From NCBI GenBank assembly GCA_963573385.1, contig CAUYLG010033214.1:1-64000 (forward strand): 64,000 bases of DNA, written 5' to 3'. This stretch comes from Cacajao melanocephalus (Eukaryota > Chordata > Mammalia > Primates > Pitheciidae). The notes under the pieces were generated by a model that saw only the letters and a list, made by a program, of their open reading frames with translations, ran no database searches and was not told where the DNA came from. How positions within the stretch are numbered: position 1 is the first letter of the stretch; every line of letters begins with the position of its first letter. Of this stretch, positions 1 through 12,250 are shown one piece after another. The translations under genes were made by a program, and so were the position numbers.

Positions 1-539
1 AGGAGAGGCATTCTGATTTCGGGTGTTCTCAGCCTTTTTGCACTGGTTTCTTCCCATTTTTGTGGATTTATCCACCTGTCGTCTTTGTAATTGCCAACTT
101 TCAGATTGGGTCTGAGTGGACGTCCGGCTTGTTGGTGATGACGTTTTTTCTGTTTCTTAGTTTTCCTTCAGCGGACGCCCTTTCCCCACAGAGCTAGGCC
201 TTCTCGGGTTCAGCTGTGCTTACTGTGAAACTCTCAGTCCTCAGCGCTTCCAATTGCTGTTCTCCTTGTGGGGATGAGACCAGCCAAGCCCCACTCAAAG
301 GGCACCCAGTCCCATATACTCCGCACTGAGAAGCGCCACGCCATGCTAGGGCGCCGGCAAAACAGCCACGCTGGCCAAAAGAGTTGCGCTGGTGACCCAT
401 GTGGCTCCTCCGCTGGGTATCTCCCAGTTTGTGGGCAACAGAAATTCGTCTGAAATTGCGGCATCCACTTGCTCTCTGCGCTTTCATTGGGAGCTACAAT
501 CCTGAGCTGCTGCTAATCGACCATCTTGGATCTCTCTCT
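1..539 (-). mobile_element. L1 5' end: 5'UTR and start of ORF1 (cut by window edge)
   Basis: Read on the minus strand, this is the 5' end of a primate L1. It begins near 535 with a purine-rich run and an 'AAGATGG' motif, continues as a moderately GC-rich 5'UTR, and reaches an ORF1 start codon at 57-55. The first ORF1 codons read MGRNQCKKAENT, which fits the ORF1p N-terminus of older primate L1s (L1PB or early L1PA type). ORF1p is an RNA-binding trimeric protein of the L1 RNP. Only about 19 codons are visible before the window ends. A 97-codon frame at 487-194 and a 76-codon frame at 464-234 lie in the 5'UTR and are not known L1 proteins. The rest of the element, if present, lies left of position 1. 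Confidence 0.85.
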
Positions 540-825
540 GAGATGGAGTCTTGCTCTGTCGCCCAGGCCGGAGTGCAGTGGCATAATCTCAGCTCACTCA
601 CTGCAACCTCCACCTCCTGGGTTCAAGTGATTCTCTTGCCTCAGTCTCCTGAGTAGCTGGGATTACAGGAGTGCACCACCACACCTGGCTAATTTTTGTA
701 TTTTTTAGTAGAGACAGGGTTTCACCATGTTGGTCAGGCTGATCTCGAACTCCTGACCTTGTGACCCACCCATCTCGGCCTCCCAGAGTGCTGGGATTAC
801 AGGCAGTAGCCACCACACCTGGCTA
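540..825 (-). mobile_element. Alu SINE without A-tail
   Basis: Full left and right Alu monomers are visible in antisense, from 'gagatggagtc' at 540 to the 'ccaccacacctggct' 5' end near 824. The expected poly-T (antisense A-tail) is absent: the Alu 3' end joins directly to the L1 5' end at 535-540. No target duplication was found. Open frames here are Alu frames. Confidence 0.93.
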
Positions 826-1079
826 GAAATTTCACTCTACTTTTTCATTCTGTTTTATTCTCCCTTTACTACCACTTGTAATTAAATATTTCTCAATTAT
901 TAAAAAGTGTGATTCTTCTTATCTATTAAGAAAATATATTCCCTGCTTCCTTCCTAAATCCCATCACCATAAGATAAAACCTTTATAATACTATTACTTC
1001 CCATGTAGTCTTGCCAAAATTAGACATTTAGATATCTGTTCCCCATTACCAACTTGTTATAAAAATGAGTCAAAGAAGG
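826..1079. other. Unclassified A+T-rich DNA
   Basis: No repeat, exon or RNA gene is recognised in this stretch between the Alu and the candidate LTR. Confidence 0.4.
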
Positions 1080-1562
1080 TCCCTCTAAATTGGCCCTATG
1101 TTGTTATCTGTACAGCAAATTGGTCTTATTAGCTCAGAAGCCTGTCAATGCCAAATTCAGATTTTTTACATATGAAATTGCATTAAATGTAGCCCATATA
1201 TGCAGATTTTTAGCCATTTAGAGACTGTTATGCACAACTTATGAAACTTCACCCAACATCTGCTAATCATAAATAAGACAAACCCCAGTGCTATAAAAGA
1301 CCCCAAATCATGGCTTACCTTGGAGTTCTCTGGCCCAGAGACTCTGCTGTGCTTCTGGGTGATATCCCCTAGACACAGAATCCTCCTCTCCCCCAGGAAT
1401 TCTCTTGCCCTCATGCCTTCTGGATGGCCTGCTGCACCATGGTCTCTAGAAGGTCTCATGCTGAGAAGGACTTTCCCTTGCATACAAACCTGTCAGACTG
1501 TCAGCAAATAAATCTTGCTCTGCACCACTGCTACTTTGTGGATTGTCCTTGAACTCACTTAA
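1080..1562 (+). mobile_element. Candidate solo ERV LTR
   Basis: The stretch has LTR architecture in plus orientation: a TATA-like TATAAAA at 1292-1298, a C+T-rich middle, and an AATAAA poly-A signal at 1507-1512 about 215 bp downstream, followed by a T-rich stretch. This spacing fits the U3-R-U5 layout of ERV1-type LTRs. I do not recognise the family, and the outer TG/CA ends are uncertain. It could also be chance spacing of common motifs. Confidence 0.4.
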
Positions 1563-2535
1563 CAAGTCACATATTTTGCTTAAACAATACAGTACCTTTA
1601 GTTCTAGATTATTAACAGTTTTCCTCTGACATCTTGTAATTTTCATTAACCGTTACCTGGCATTAAAATAATAGTTTTTCCTTTCTCCCTATTATTATCC
1701 ATTTAGGTATAGATGGAAATAGATGACAGGCAGATTAGAGATATAAAGATATTTAAAGTCTCATTATTCACCACTGTTTACTCTCTCTTCCTCCTTCTTC
1801 CCCTATCTTGAGGCCTCTGATCCATTATTTTGTTGGAGTTCATTCTCAAGCAATTATTCCTCATGATACAGACAGATGATAACATATTTCCCAGTCTATG
1901 AATCACTGAAAATCAATTCTTCTCTGAATCACTGAATATCTGCAATACCTTTATTCTATAAACTATCAACCAAACAGGTAAATTTTATCTTAGCTGGATA
2001 TTGGATTCTTGTAGTAGCACACTTTTCTCTCCACAATCTACAGCTGTTTTTCAACCTTTTCCAAATATGCCTCAACTACCCACGCTGGATGATGCACTGC
2101 TCTGAATGCTGTCGACAAGCACAAAGGCATTTCATGCCAGAGACAGCTGCGTGAAGATCTCATGGCCTGTGTACTGCTGTGCAACAGATCAGTTTTCTTG
2201 ACTTAGTTTTCACACCAGGCCAGAGAGGATTTTTGTCTATTTCTAAGAAAATGTTTATTCAATTCATATGTAAACTTTTCCATAATAGTTTGTATTTTAA
2301 ACTGAGAAAAAAAAAATCAAAATCCTAAACCGCAACGTGCTAACCAAAATGAACATGTTGAATGTATTGCCTAACATATTAAAAGTCATAAAATGCCTTT
2401 ATGTATTCTGAAGTAGAAATGCCACTTCTATATCTTACAGATGTTAAGACGTAGAACTGACACATATGGTTGCTCACTGCAGACACAAATGTTGAATAAC
2501 AGAAGATTGATAAATGATAGCACATTGATATGGTG
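1563..2535. other. Unclassified DNA
   Basis: A+T-rich sequence with no recognised repeat, coding region or RNA gene. It holds a short poly-A tract at about 2306-2316. Confidence 0.4.
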
Positions 2536-3205
2536 TGATGGTTAATATTGAGTGTCAACTTGATTGGATGGAAGGATGCAAAGTAATGCTCCTGGGTGTG
2601 TCTGTGAGGGTGTTGCCAAAGGAGATTAACATTTGAGTCAGTGGACTGGGAGAGGCAGACCCACCCCCAATCTGGGTGGGCACCATCTCATCAGCTGCCA
2701 GGGTGGCTAGAATAAAGCAGGCAGGAGAAGTTGAAAGAGACTGAGTCTTCCAGGCTTCATCTTTCTCCTGTGCTGGATGCTTCCTACCCTCAAACATCAG
2801 ACTCCAAGTTCTTCAGCTTTTGGACTCATGCTTACACCAGTGATTTGCCAGGGGCTCTCTGGCCTTCAACCACAGACTGAAGGCTGCACAGTTGGCTTCC
2901 CTACTTTTGAGGTTTGGGGACTCAGACTGGCTTCCTTACTCCTCAGCTTGCAGTCGGCGTATCATTTCTTCCTGTGATCATGTCAGTCAATCCTCCTAAT
3001 GAACTCCCCTAGAATATATATAGAGAGAATATATATAGAGAGAATATATATATATGATATATATATATAGAAAGAATATATATATAGAATATATATATGA
3101 TATATATATAGAGAGAATATATATATATAGAATATATATAGAGAGAATATATATATATATATATCTTCTTTTAGTTCTGCCCCTTTAGAGAACCCCGACT
3201 AATGC
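2536..3205 (+). mobile_element. LTR-like repeat, TGATGGTTAAT...ACTAATGCA family
   Basis: The element opens with 'tgatggttaatattgagtg' and closes with 'agaaccccgactaatgca', the ends of an abundant mammalian LTR-like repeat whose consensus ends in CTGACTAATACA. The diagnostic middle ('gggtgtgtctgtgagggtg', 'gattaacatttgag', 'ctgggtgggcaccatc') is present. An A/T microsatellite expanded near its 3' end (see 3012-3165). I do not name the family. No clear target duplication. Confidence 0.65.
3012..3165. repeat. Compound TATATA/GAGAGA microsatellite
   Basis: About 150 bp alternate TATATA blocks with GAGAGA and GATATA spacers, giving units such as 'atatatatagagagaat'. It sits at the A/T-rich 3' part of the LTR-like repeat, where other copies also tend to carry simple repeats. 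Likely length-polymorphic. Confidence 0.9.
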
Positions 3206-4844
3206 ATATGATTAGATGCTATCCTCCTCATACCCATGCCTGGGTATGGCTATCCTCCAATTAAACGCTATCCTCCAATTAAAAGGAATGTTACACAGAA
3301 CACTGAATTAGATGGGAAAATACTAAACATTGAAATGGTCACAGGTTTAACTACATTTTACTCTTTTTGGTTGACTCCATCTTAAGTAGGCACTCCCTTA
3401 CCAATGGAAAGATGACTGTGAGGAACTCCAGACTTTTGCTCTACTCTGTCAGATACAACCACAGAAAGAAAGCTTTGCTATTCCAACAATTCCTGAAAAG
3501 AAATCCTGGAGTTTCTCTTATTAGCTCTAACGTGTCTTTCCATCACTGAATCAAAGGAGGATGAGCTTGGCCAGACTTCATCACATGCCCACCTCATCTA
3601 GTGTTGAGGTTAACCTCACTTGAACCACAGGGACGGGGCAGGGGATGAGAAATGTGTGTGCTGTTATCAGAGGAAGGGGACGTGGGTATAAGGCAGGCAA
3701 ATACAACAGATGCCTATTTTCAATAGTCAGTGACATCTATTGTTTAAAGAAAGCAGAAAAAAAAGTACATTCAGCCTAGAAAAACTTCCTATTAGAGAAA
3801 CTATGCTTTTATGTTTGTTTGTTTTCATTTTAACAGCCTCTTACTAATGCAGTAAGCTAATGAGACATAATGAAATTAAACAGAGAGATCTGGACTATCT
3901 CCTCACACGTTCTAACAGAGGACCCCTTACAGTTGTTGCAATGTTGGACGTAGACAATTCTGGCTGCGGACATCCCTGCTGCATCAATCCTTTAGTCACA
4001 GACCTCATATTGGCCTGGAGATTCTCCAGAAATGTCCAACTATAACATTTTATTATCACAAAATTTCAAGTACTATCTGTCCTCTGGCAACTTAGCAGAC
4101 CATCTTTAGGATCTAATGTAGTAAAAGCCTTAAAGTGAACGAAGGTATTGCAGAGCAATAGCCATGCCCAATAGCCACATATATGTGAGGCCACTTCCAA
4201 CCTCCAGACCAAGTTCACCAGCATCACCTACAGATAATTCTAAACATTAAGTGATAAATAACAGGCTCACTACCAAAAAGTCTTGGAAGATAAAAGAGAA
4301 GTCTCCAGGGCCTGGCAGCTGGCATATTCAGAGACATCATAGCCATAAAGAAGCACATTTTTGGAGGGCAGAGAGACCATAACTAAAGCCTGTAAGATGG
4401 CATGAGAGATGTCAATGTAAACAAATGAATCTGACAGTTCACCAAAGGCAGATGAAGAACAGATAAATGGTCATATGATGGTGATAACTAGAAACTGTAG
4501 CCCCATCCTCATGGGCACCCAAAGAAGAAATATTAGAAGTTGTTTTGTCATTTCATCAAAACTCTTACCCACTGAGAGACATAACATTTGCATTAACATT
4601 TGCAAACCTAAATACAATAAAATGGTAAAAGCACATAGACTCATGTTCATGTCATAATTAGATTATTCCACTCATATTAAAGCCTATCTTTAGGGTAACT
4701 CTTCAGTTTTACAATTCGGAAATCTCTGAAACAGTACTATCATATTGATTTGTCTGTGTGTAATTAATAGTGGAAATAAGTTACATGGTTAAAGTGTGAT
4801 TTGGGTTAGAAGGTAGAAGTAAAAGCATAGGAAAGATGAAAGGG
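3206..4844. other. Unclassified DNA
   Basis: No recognised repeat or exon. A 61-codon frame at 3,860-4,045 and two 60-codon frames at 3,367-3,549 and 4,475-4,657 match no family I know and are within chance expectation. Old diverged repeats may be hidden here. Confidence 0.35.
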
Positions 4845-5025
4845 AAGAAATCAAGCAGTTATTAAGCACCTAGTGACCCATGCACAAACCCGTTTTATAT
4901 CTGTTTTCTCAGTTCTTTCAATAATCCCTTTCTGAGATATTAACTTTATTTCACAGATGAGAAAATTGAGGCCAAAAGAAATAACTCATTCAGGGGCTGG
5001 TGGTAGATTTGAATGGCCATGTATG
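4845..5025 (+). repeat. MIR SINE
   Basis: The core order is conserved: 'ttattaagcaccta', then 'tttcacagatgagaaaattgagg' and a degraded tail. This is the tRNA-derived mammal-wide MIR. Heavy divergence fits its age. Confidence 0.75.
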
Positions 5026-5954
5026 AATCAATACAAATTGAACAAAGAAACAAATTCTATGCACATAAAGCCCTAGATATTAAATACATACATATGTATT
5101 GATATGAAAGTACAAGTATAAACATACCCCACTGGGCATAGATCAGGCTGGAAAAGAAAATGTACAGAGATCCACTTAGTCTTCTGTCTGTTACAGAAAA
5201 ACTCCAAAGAACAAAACCTATAAAAATGAATCAACAGCATTTCACACATTCTTATAAAGATCAGCACATTATTATCTCCACTGCGCAATTTCTCTGTGTG
5301 TGTGACATTCATGGGTCCTAAATTTTCTCCAATTACATTATGGCATATCTCCCCACAGGTCTGAATCATTTGTTGAGAAGTAAAGTGATACTCAAGTAAG
5401 AGCTGTGGAACCAATTAAAATCCTACCCGCAATACTAAGTAAATAGAAAGCCTCTTACTTGTGTCAGACCAAGGCAAATTAAAATATAATGGGCAGAGAG
5501 TTGAAAAGAGCATAGTGGCTATGGTGAGCCTCCAAATCAAGATATATTATAATGGTATGTACTCATATAGGAGCTGGGAGTCCACTGCACATGGAATTAA
5601 ATTAGCAAAGGAATGGGTCTTGGACATGTTTTCAAAAGAATTAAGAATCCTTCATTTAAAACTGTAGTTGACATAGTAAAGGTAATTAACCTTTTCTAAA
5701 TTAAATTTTTTGAAATGTTTAACAGCTGTTCTTTCAAAATGATACAGCCCATATTTGATTTCCTCTTGTATTAAGCAATCTGTAATATTCCTAGGAATTG
5801 GGGGCAAGTTTTTTTCTGAAATAAGTTAATTCTCTCTTCTTTTTAATATTCATCCAATTTAAAAACAGTAACGAAAACTCTACCAGGGAAAGAATGCCAA
5901 ATTTCCTCTTATTTTCTATAATTATAATAATGGTAATAACTGCATTTTTATTTG
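5026..5954. other. Unclassified DNA
   Basis: A+T-rich with no recognised element. A 113-codon minus-strand frame at 5,414-5,073 has no family resemblance that I can see. Confidence 0.35.
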
Positions 5955-6160
5955 TTTGTTTTGCTATATACCAAATGCATTAATTATGGGCCTTGAAAGG
6001 ATTACAAGGATTATTTTATTTAATATGAAAACTCTGTAAGTTAGTTATGGGTATTATTACCATTTTAAAAATTAGGAAATTGAGCCTGAGAAAGCTTCCA
6101 TCATTTGCCCAGTGTCACACAGCAACCATCGGTAGAACCGGGCTTGGACTCCAGGCAACA
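5955..6160 (+). repeat. MIR SINE
   Basis: MIR landmarks appear in order: 'attattttatttaatatg', 'gtattattaccattttaaaaattagg', 'cccagtgtcacacagcaacc', and a tail with 'gaaccgggcttggactccagg'. Moderately diverged, plus orientation. Confidence 0.75.
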
Positions 6161-6777
6161 ACAAGTTCAAAACTCAAGCAAGGAAGCACAGAAGTACTGG
6201 GAGCTGATTAAAAAAAAAATCTTATTAAAATGCATAGTCAAAGTCTTGCCACTGGCCTAAAGGCCCGATAGCTTACTCTCAAAAACCTCTGGGTAACTAA
6301 CACTCGTTCTAATTCTGCAGGACTTGTTGGAGCAAAGCACTTGAACCAGGCTGTAATCACATAAGTGTGCTGAGAGAGATGAATAGTGATCATGCCTGAG
6401 AGGACTGTGCCCAAGCAGAGCCTGAAATCACATTGAATATTATACAATATCAATATTGATGAGGGGTAACTGGCTCAGCTAAACTGGTCCCAAGACTCAA
6501 TCAGACTAGCCTATATACAGAAACGTCATCTAAATATAAGCCTGGACATACAAGGGGGCAATTGTATATAAGGAAAATCTAATGTGACCTCACTCACTTA
6601 GAAATTAATGGCCAAGAGCTTGCACGTCTATGTATCTCCTGCAGAATTAGAGAATCTCTCTACTGTATAAGCTGGTTGCACTGACTTCTTTCTAAATCCT
6701 TTAAATATGTAAACTGATTTTGACTTACCCCCATTTATGTCTGTGTCTAATGCCTCCATTAATCTGAACCTTCAGAA

Positions 6778-7095
6778 CAGGGTTTAACAAATCACAGCCC
6801 GTGGGCCAAATCTAGCCTGCCTGTTTAGGTACGACCCACAAGCTAAGAGTGATTTTCACATTTTTCAATGACCGGAGAAAAAATAGAATGAGGAGGAGGA
6901 TATTTTGTGACATGAAATTCAAATGTCAGTGCGTAAATAAAGTTTTATTGGAAATGCCCATTTGTTATATATTGTCTATGGCTACTTTCTCACTTACACG
7001 TGCAGAGCTGAGTAGTTTCAATAAAGACTAGAAGGCTTACAAAGCCTGGAATGTTTACCATCTTACCATTTACAGGAGCAATGTTCAGACTTGGT
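6778..7095 (+). mobile_element. Non-autonomous hAT-Charlie-type DNA transposon
   Basis: The left end 'cagggtttaacaaatcacag' followed by 'ggccaaatctagcctgcctg' and the internal 'aataaagttttattgg' and 'tattgtctatggctac' belong to a common mammalian hAT repeat with CAGGGGT...ACCCCTG ends. The right end near 7,090 is decayed. It encodes nothing. The exact family name is not certain. Confidence 0.65.
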
Positions 7096-7130
7096 CTACA
7101 ATATAACTCCACGCTGATAAGACTTTTCCT

Positions 7131-7260
7131 GTTTTTTTTTTTTTTTCACTTCTTTATCCTTATCACCTAAAAAGGAGAATTCAAATAAATTTCCTGAGGA
7201 ATGGAAGTAAGGGGGTAGAAAAGAAAGGAGGGAGGGAGGGAGAGAGAGAGGAAGGGATTG
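7131..7260. repeat. Poly-T tract and purine-rich low-complexity run
   Basis: A T-run at about 7,131-7,146 is followed by a GGGA/GAGA-rich run at about 7,210-7,252. Confidence 0.8.
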
Positions 7261-7389
7261 ATTTGTCATCTACATGAAAATTAGATCAAAGAGTTCTTTG
7301 TCAAGAGTCTTCTAGAGAATACCTTAGCGTCCTATCCAAGCCTTTTCGCAACTGGCTTTGCTACTCTAAATATTTACCTCTATTTCTTC

Positions 7390-7795
7390 CCAACAGTTAC
7401 AAACTCCACTAACACCTAATGTCCATCCATTGCCTAACAACACTATGCTATGCCTGTTCATGCAGTGTTTTTTCCTCCCTTAATATCCTTCTGCCACCCA
7501 GACTCCAGTGGTCACTTTTCTGTGTGGTGAAATGCTATTCATCCTTAAAAAACAAAATTAAACAGCATCTTCTCTACAAGGTCTTCCCCAGCCTATGCAG
7601 AATAAATTGCTTCTTCCACTTTACTCTCATACAAAGCCACATTGAGTCAATAATTTCAACATACTGTGTTTACGTATTTTGCTCCTAAACTCAAAAGTGA
7701 AGACCTCAAAAGCAAAGTATGATGACATTTAATTGATCACTACACTCAACTCTGACATGTAACAGACATTCAATAACTGTTTGTTTGATAAACAA
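7390..7795 (+). repeat. L2 LINE 3' end
   Basis: The order of a C+T-rich stretch, 'caaggtcttccccagcc', and the terminal 'gtaacagacattcaataactgtttg' resembles the L2 3' end, whose consensus finishes with a CAATAAATGTTTGTTGAATGA tail. Strongly diverged and non-coding. Confidence 0.55.
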
Positions 7796-9404
7796 ATCAA
7801 TAACCACCCAATACTGCAGTGGGTTTAATGCTAAAAAGATTCAACCAGTTGATCTGACTTGACTGTACTTTTTTTATTTTAACAAAACCTCTTGTGAAAT
7901 TATCCTTTTAAATAGAAATCTGAACACCTCCCAAAAAATGTTTTGTGCAAAGAAGGAAAATCAGATTCCGTGTCAAGGCTGGCAAGGTGACAAGTGAGAT
8001 TATTCATCTCTAGATATGCTTATTAAAAAGCAATAAATGCCCAACATAATATACAGAGAAATTACCTAAAGTGACAAAATGAAGCCAATTATAATACTAA
8101 TGTTCTAAATTTATATGGCACTTTATAAAATGTCACTTAAAAGAAGAGATCTAAATTACTAGCAATTAAATATATGATCTGTTTTTTCAGTGCTATAAGA
8201 AGAATTTTATATCTAGGGATTGACAAAATTGTAAATGTTTAAAAGTGACACTGAAATCAGAAAAATTGGCAGAGATAAACAATTAAATTCAGCAAGGAAC
8301 ATTATAAGCCATAAAAGTCCTTAATGAACATAAGATAACCAGGTAGATACAGTGGAACAGAAGTTGAATTATCACTCTTAATGAGACGATCTGCATTTAG
8401 TGGTGTTATTTTTAATCCCAGGCTTTCTGAGACTATGCTATAGTTCATCAACCCATAGTTCATATACATCTTTATAGAAAACACTGGGAGGCCTTATTTC
8501 CTATGTTTCCAAGCCTCATAGATACTGTTTCTAGAACCATTTTCCAAGTCTTGATTTGTTTAGTTTGAAGAAAGTGTCTTTAAATAGCTCATAAGAGATC
8601 TTTTTCTTTAAATGAGACCAATTTCATGGAAGAATTTATTGTCAGGGTGCCCAGCTCCATAACGAAACAAGAATCAACAATTAACAGACACAGAAAGTAA
8701 GTTGTTCAATCAGAGGCTATAACTACTCTCTTCCCAGGCAATATGAGTCCCCTTGCTACAAGTTTCTTTTACTTACCAGGAGATTAATACAAGGTTTTTT
8801 TTAAAAAAATCCTTTTTTTTGTTTTCACCAGTACCTGTCAATATAATCAGTGGATTGTTTTAAATAATATTTCAATCAATTCTCTATTGGATTCTGTAAG
8901 TTTCAAATCTTAATGGTAAACCTGATTCTCAGATAGACATTCTGTCTTAAAATATACTGAAAATCCACCAGTTAAAGATATTTGAAACTATCCTAGTAGT
9001 ATTAAAAAAGAGGGGGAGGGGAGCGAAGAAGTGATTAACAATGAACGTGTTAAGATGAATTAATCATGGATATTTCTTTCTCAAAACTTACTGATTTACT
9101 CTAAGGCAATGAGAAATGTATTGAGTAAAGGGGAAATGACATTGCGATATGGGAAACTCTGTGCCTATTTTGGAGACAGAGATCTTCAGGAAGCACTATG
9201 CAGTAGAATTCTTGAGATGGGGAAGTCCTGTGAACTGCCATCACATATTACCACCATGACCTCTCCAAACCTGACGGCAATTGTGAATTCACCTGCCTGT
9301 AACTTCAATTAAAACATAGGCTCTGGATGTGAGAAACTACCGCTGGTTCTTCAGTATCTGGCTTCTCCTTTCTGTAGATTTCTTAGCTGGTCCTATGGTC
9401 ATGC
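7796..9404. other. Unclassified DNA
   Basis: A+T-rich with small homopolymer runs (for example around 8,795-8,822) and no recognised repeat or exon. A 67-codon frame at 9,109-9,312 shows no known domain. Confidence 0.35.
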
Positions 9405-9620
9405 AAAATAAAGCCTTCATTTTTAGTCTCCCTTGAAACTAGGTGTGGCAAAATGTGAATTTTTTTTCTGATCAATAGATATGAATGAAAATCATATGTG
9501 AAACTTCCAATTCATATTTTGGCTTAAAGAGAAGGAGCATACCTTTCCCTATTTTCCTACCTTCTTCTAACTAGTATGTGGACATGTGGGAATTATCCTG
9601 TGCCATAAACAAAAGGCCAG
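9405..9620 (+). repeat. Ancient interspersed repeat fragment
   Basis: The order 'tctcccttgaaactaggtgtggc', 'gtgaaacttccaattcat' and 'aagagaaggagcatacctttccc' parallels a mammalian LTR-like repeat that I know by sequence but cannot name safely. About 70-75% similar by eye. Confidence 0.4.
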
Positions 9621-9742
9621 TTACCTAGGGATATGAGATGGTAAATAGATGCAAACTGCCTGATTTCATTAAACTACTTATTCAGACTCTTATGAGAGAG
9701 GGAAAGAAATGTCCATCTTAGCTAGACTGAACCCTTACCTTA

Positions 9743-10095
<353 letters not shown>

Positions 10096-10099
10096 CTAA

Positions 10100-10245
10100 T
10101 GCCTCTTTGTAAATCATGGTGGGTCAGTCAATAAATATTTGATTAATGGAAGGACATCTAGACATATTAAAGATGGAGAGATGGACAAATATATGAATAA
10201 ATGAATGGATGGGTGAGTACACGAATAGGTGGAAAGATGGATTTG
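10100..10245. repeat. Degenerate ATGG/ATGAATGG tandem tract
   Basis: After 'caataaatatttgattaatgg', which resembles an L2 3' terminus, the sequence drifts through imperfect 'gatgg' and 'aatgaatgg' units. Perhaps an expanded LINE tail. Confidence 0.45.
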
Positions 10246-10549
10246 CGAAAGAAATGGGCATTGAAGAGAGAAGATATAAGTATCAGACATTTTCACCTTG
10301 GACCTGCCTATTCTTCAGTCTTTCAGTAACATGGGAACTCAAGTTGAGAAGACTTAAGTATAGGAATATCTTGAATATTCATAATCCGCCCCTATAAAGA
10401 TTGGTCAAAGCTTCATGTTCTCCCTCTTCTACTGGTCCCTGAGTCCTACAGAGCAGTTTTCTATCTCCACAGTCAGATTTATCTTCCCTTTTCTCTTAAC
10501 TTTCAGCAATTAACCTTAATATTTGTTTCATATAGAAATTAGAAACTCT

Positions 10550-10848
10550 GGCCAGGCACAGTGGCTCATGCCTGTAATCCCAGCACTTGGAAAGCCAAGT
10601 AGGTAGGGTCGCTTGTCTCTAGGAGTCCAAGACCAGCCTAGGCAATATAGGGAGATCCCGTCTCTACAAGAAATTTAAAAATTAGCCAAGCACAGTGGTG
10701 TGTGCCTGTAGTTCCAGCTACTCAGGAGGCTGAGGTGGAAGGATCATTTGAGCCAAGGAGGTGGAGGAAGGTTGCAGTGAGCCGAGATCAAGCCACTGCA
10801 CTCCAGCCTGGGTGACACAGCAAGACCCTGTCTCAAAAATAAAAAAAA
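10550..10848 (+). mobile_element. AluJ-type SINE with 15-bp target duplication
   Basis: The left arm carries older AluJ features ('ggcaatatagggagatcccgtctctac'). Direct repeats 'gaaattagaaactct' (10,535-10,549) and 'gaaattggaaactct' (10,849-10,863) flank it with one mismatch, so the insertion is intact. Confidence 0.94.
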
Positions 10849-10989
10849 GAAATTGGAAACTCTCATACTAGACTTCCTGAGTTGCCTGACACCAAACCTA
10901 CAAAAGAACATGCATCTCTTCCTTCCAATTATCCCTTCATGTTACAGAGAGTAGGAGCTACCTCCTCAGTGCCACATTTGCAGAAAAAA

Positions 10990-11415
10990 AAAATCCCATG
11001 CTCGTGTTTTCTCTGTGATTGCGTCTCCCACTCAACTCTCAAACCTCTGCAAACTGGCTCTGTTTTCACCAATTCAACTGCAACTGCTCTTACCAATATG
11101 TCTACATCCAGCATATCTCTTTCAGCTCTTATTTAGTCTTTCATTGGCATATGGTATCAGATATCCACTCACTCTGTCTGAAGCACCATCCTTCACTGGT
11201 TTGACATTGTAACTTCATGGTCTCGTTTGCCTGTAAGACAGTCCCTCTCTGTCTTCATCTACTTCTCCTCCTGACTTACACTTTAAATGTTAGTGGTCAT
11301 CAGAACTCGGTCTTCTCTCTCAACACACTCTCTTGGTGATCTCAGCTTCTCCCTTGGTTTTAGTAACCATGAATATGGTGATCATTTGTACTCAAATTTT
11401 TCCAATTCCATCTAT
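10990..11415 (+). repeat. L2 LINE reverse-transcriptase fragment
   Basis: Plus-strand homology to CR1/L2-clade ORF2 appears at 'tcaactgcaactgctcttacc', then a C+T-rich segment, then 'cttggtgatctcagcttctcccttgg' matching the motif after the RT catalytic region. Frame is broken. Short frames here are decayed L2 coding sequence, not host exons. Confidence 0.65.
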
Positions 11416-11661
11416 TTTAATTCCTTATATCCAAAACCGACAAGATATTTCAATGTCATGATTTGAAGGTGCTGCAGATCAATATCCTGAAGCTGATTTT
11501 TCATTTCTCCAAACATTTCTTCCCTTTCCCTGTAGTTTTTTTCTGTGAAATTTTGTAATAAAGTATTTCCAAAAATCTTCAGGTTTCCAGATTTTAAGGT
11601 TTTGGAATAATGCACATTCCTAACTGATCTTCCTGTCCCAAGTGTTAGGCAAGATGGAAGT
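11416..11661. other. Unclassified DNA
   Basis: Between the L2 fragment and the LTR. A 96-codon minus frame at 11,702-11,412 runs partly into the LTR and has no known domain. Confidence 0.35.
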
Positions 11662-11666
11662 ATCTG

Positions 11667-12021
11667 TGATATGGTTGTGCTGTGTCCCCACCAAAATCCC
11701 ATCTTGAATTCTAACTCCTATAAATCTCACATGTTGTGGGAGAGATTCGGTGGGAGATAATGGAATCATGGGGGCAGATTCCCTCATACTATTCTCATCA
11801 TAGTGAATAAGTTAAACAAGATCTGATGGTTTTATAAATGGGAGTTTCCCTGCACAAGTCATCTTCTCTTGTCTGCTGCCATGTGAGACGTGCCTATCAC
11901 CTTCCACTATGGTTGTGAGGCCTCCCAGCCATGTGGAACTGAGTCCACTAAGCCTCTTTCCTTTGTAAATTGCCCAGTTTCAGGTATGTCTTTATCGGAA
12001 GCATGAACACAAACTAAAACA
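11667..12021 (+). mobile_element. Solo MaLR LTR (MSTA/MSTB-type)
   Basis: Starts 'tgatatggttgtgctgtgtcc' and ends 'caaactaaaaca', the MST/THE1 terminal pattern. The five-base target duplication 'atctg' flanks it at 11,662-11,666 and 12,022-12,026. No internal region remains, so it is a solo LTR left by LTR-LTR recombination. Plus orientation. Confidence 0.92.
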
Positions 12022-12039
12022 ATCTGCAATGTCATATAT

Positions 12040-12250
12040 TGAATAGGTTGTATTTCCCTTAGACTTCTAATTTAATCCACACAATTCTATGTCAGGTAAA
12101 ACTCTTACTCCCATTTTATAGATGAAAAAACTGAGGTTGATACAGAGTAAATAGTTTGCCCAAAGCACTCCGTTTAATACGTGATGGATCTGGGATTTGA
12201 GTGCAGGACTGTCTGAATCCAAAGCCTAATGGACTTGCCCCTCTGCCATG
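12040..12250 (+). repeat. MIR SINE
   Basis: Shows 'cccattttatagatgaaaaaactgagg', 'gtttgcccaaagcactc', and the downstream 'gggatttgagtgcaggactg' in MIR order, followed by a degraded 3' tail. Confidence 0.8.

Noticed and set aside
1292..1298. TATA box as a host gene promoter
   Set aside because: Paired with AATAAA about 215 bp downstream and no exon; better explained as an LTR.
3012..3165. Regular repeats that could suggest a CRISPR array
   Set aside because: Simple-sequence repeat without unique spacers, in primate DNA.
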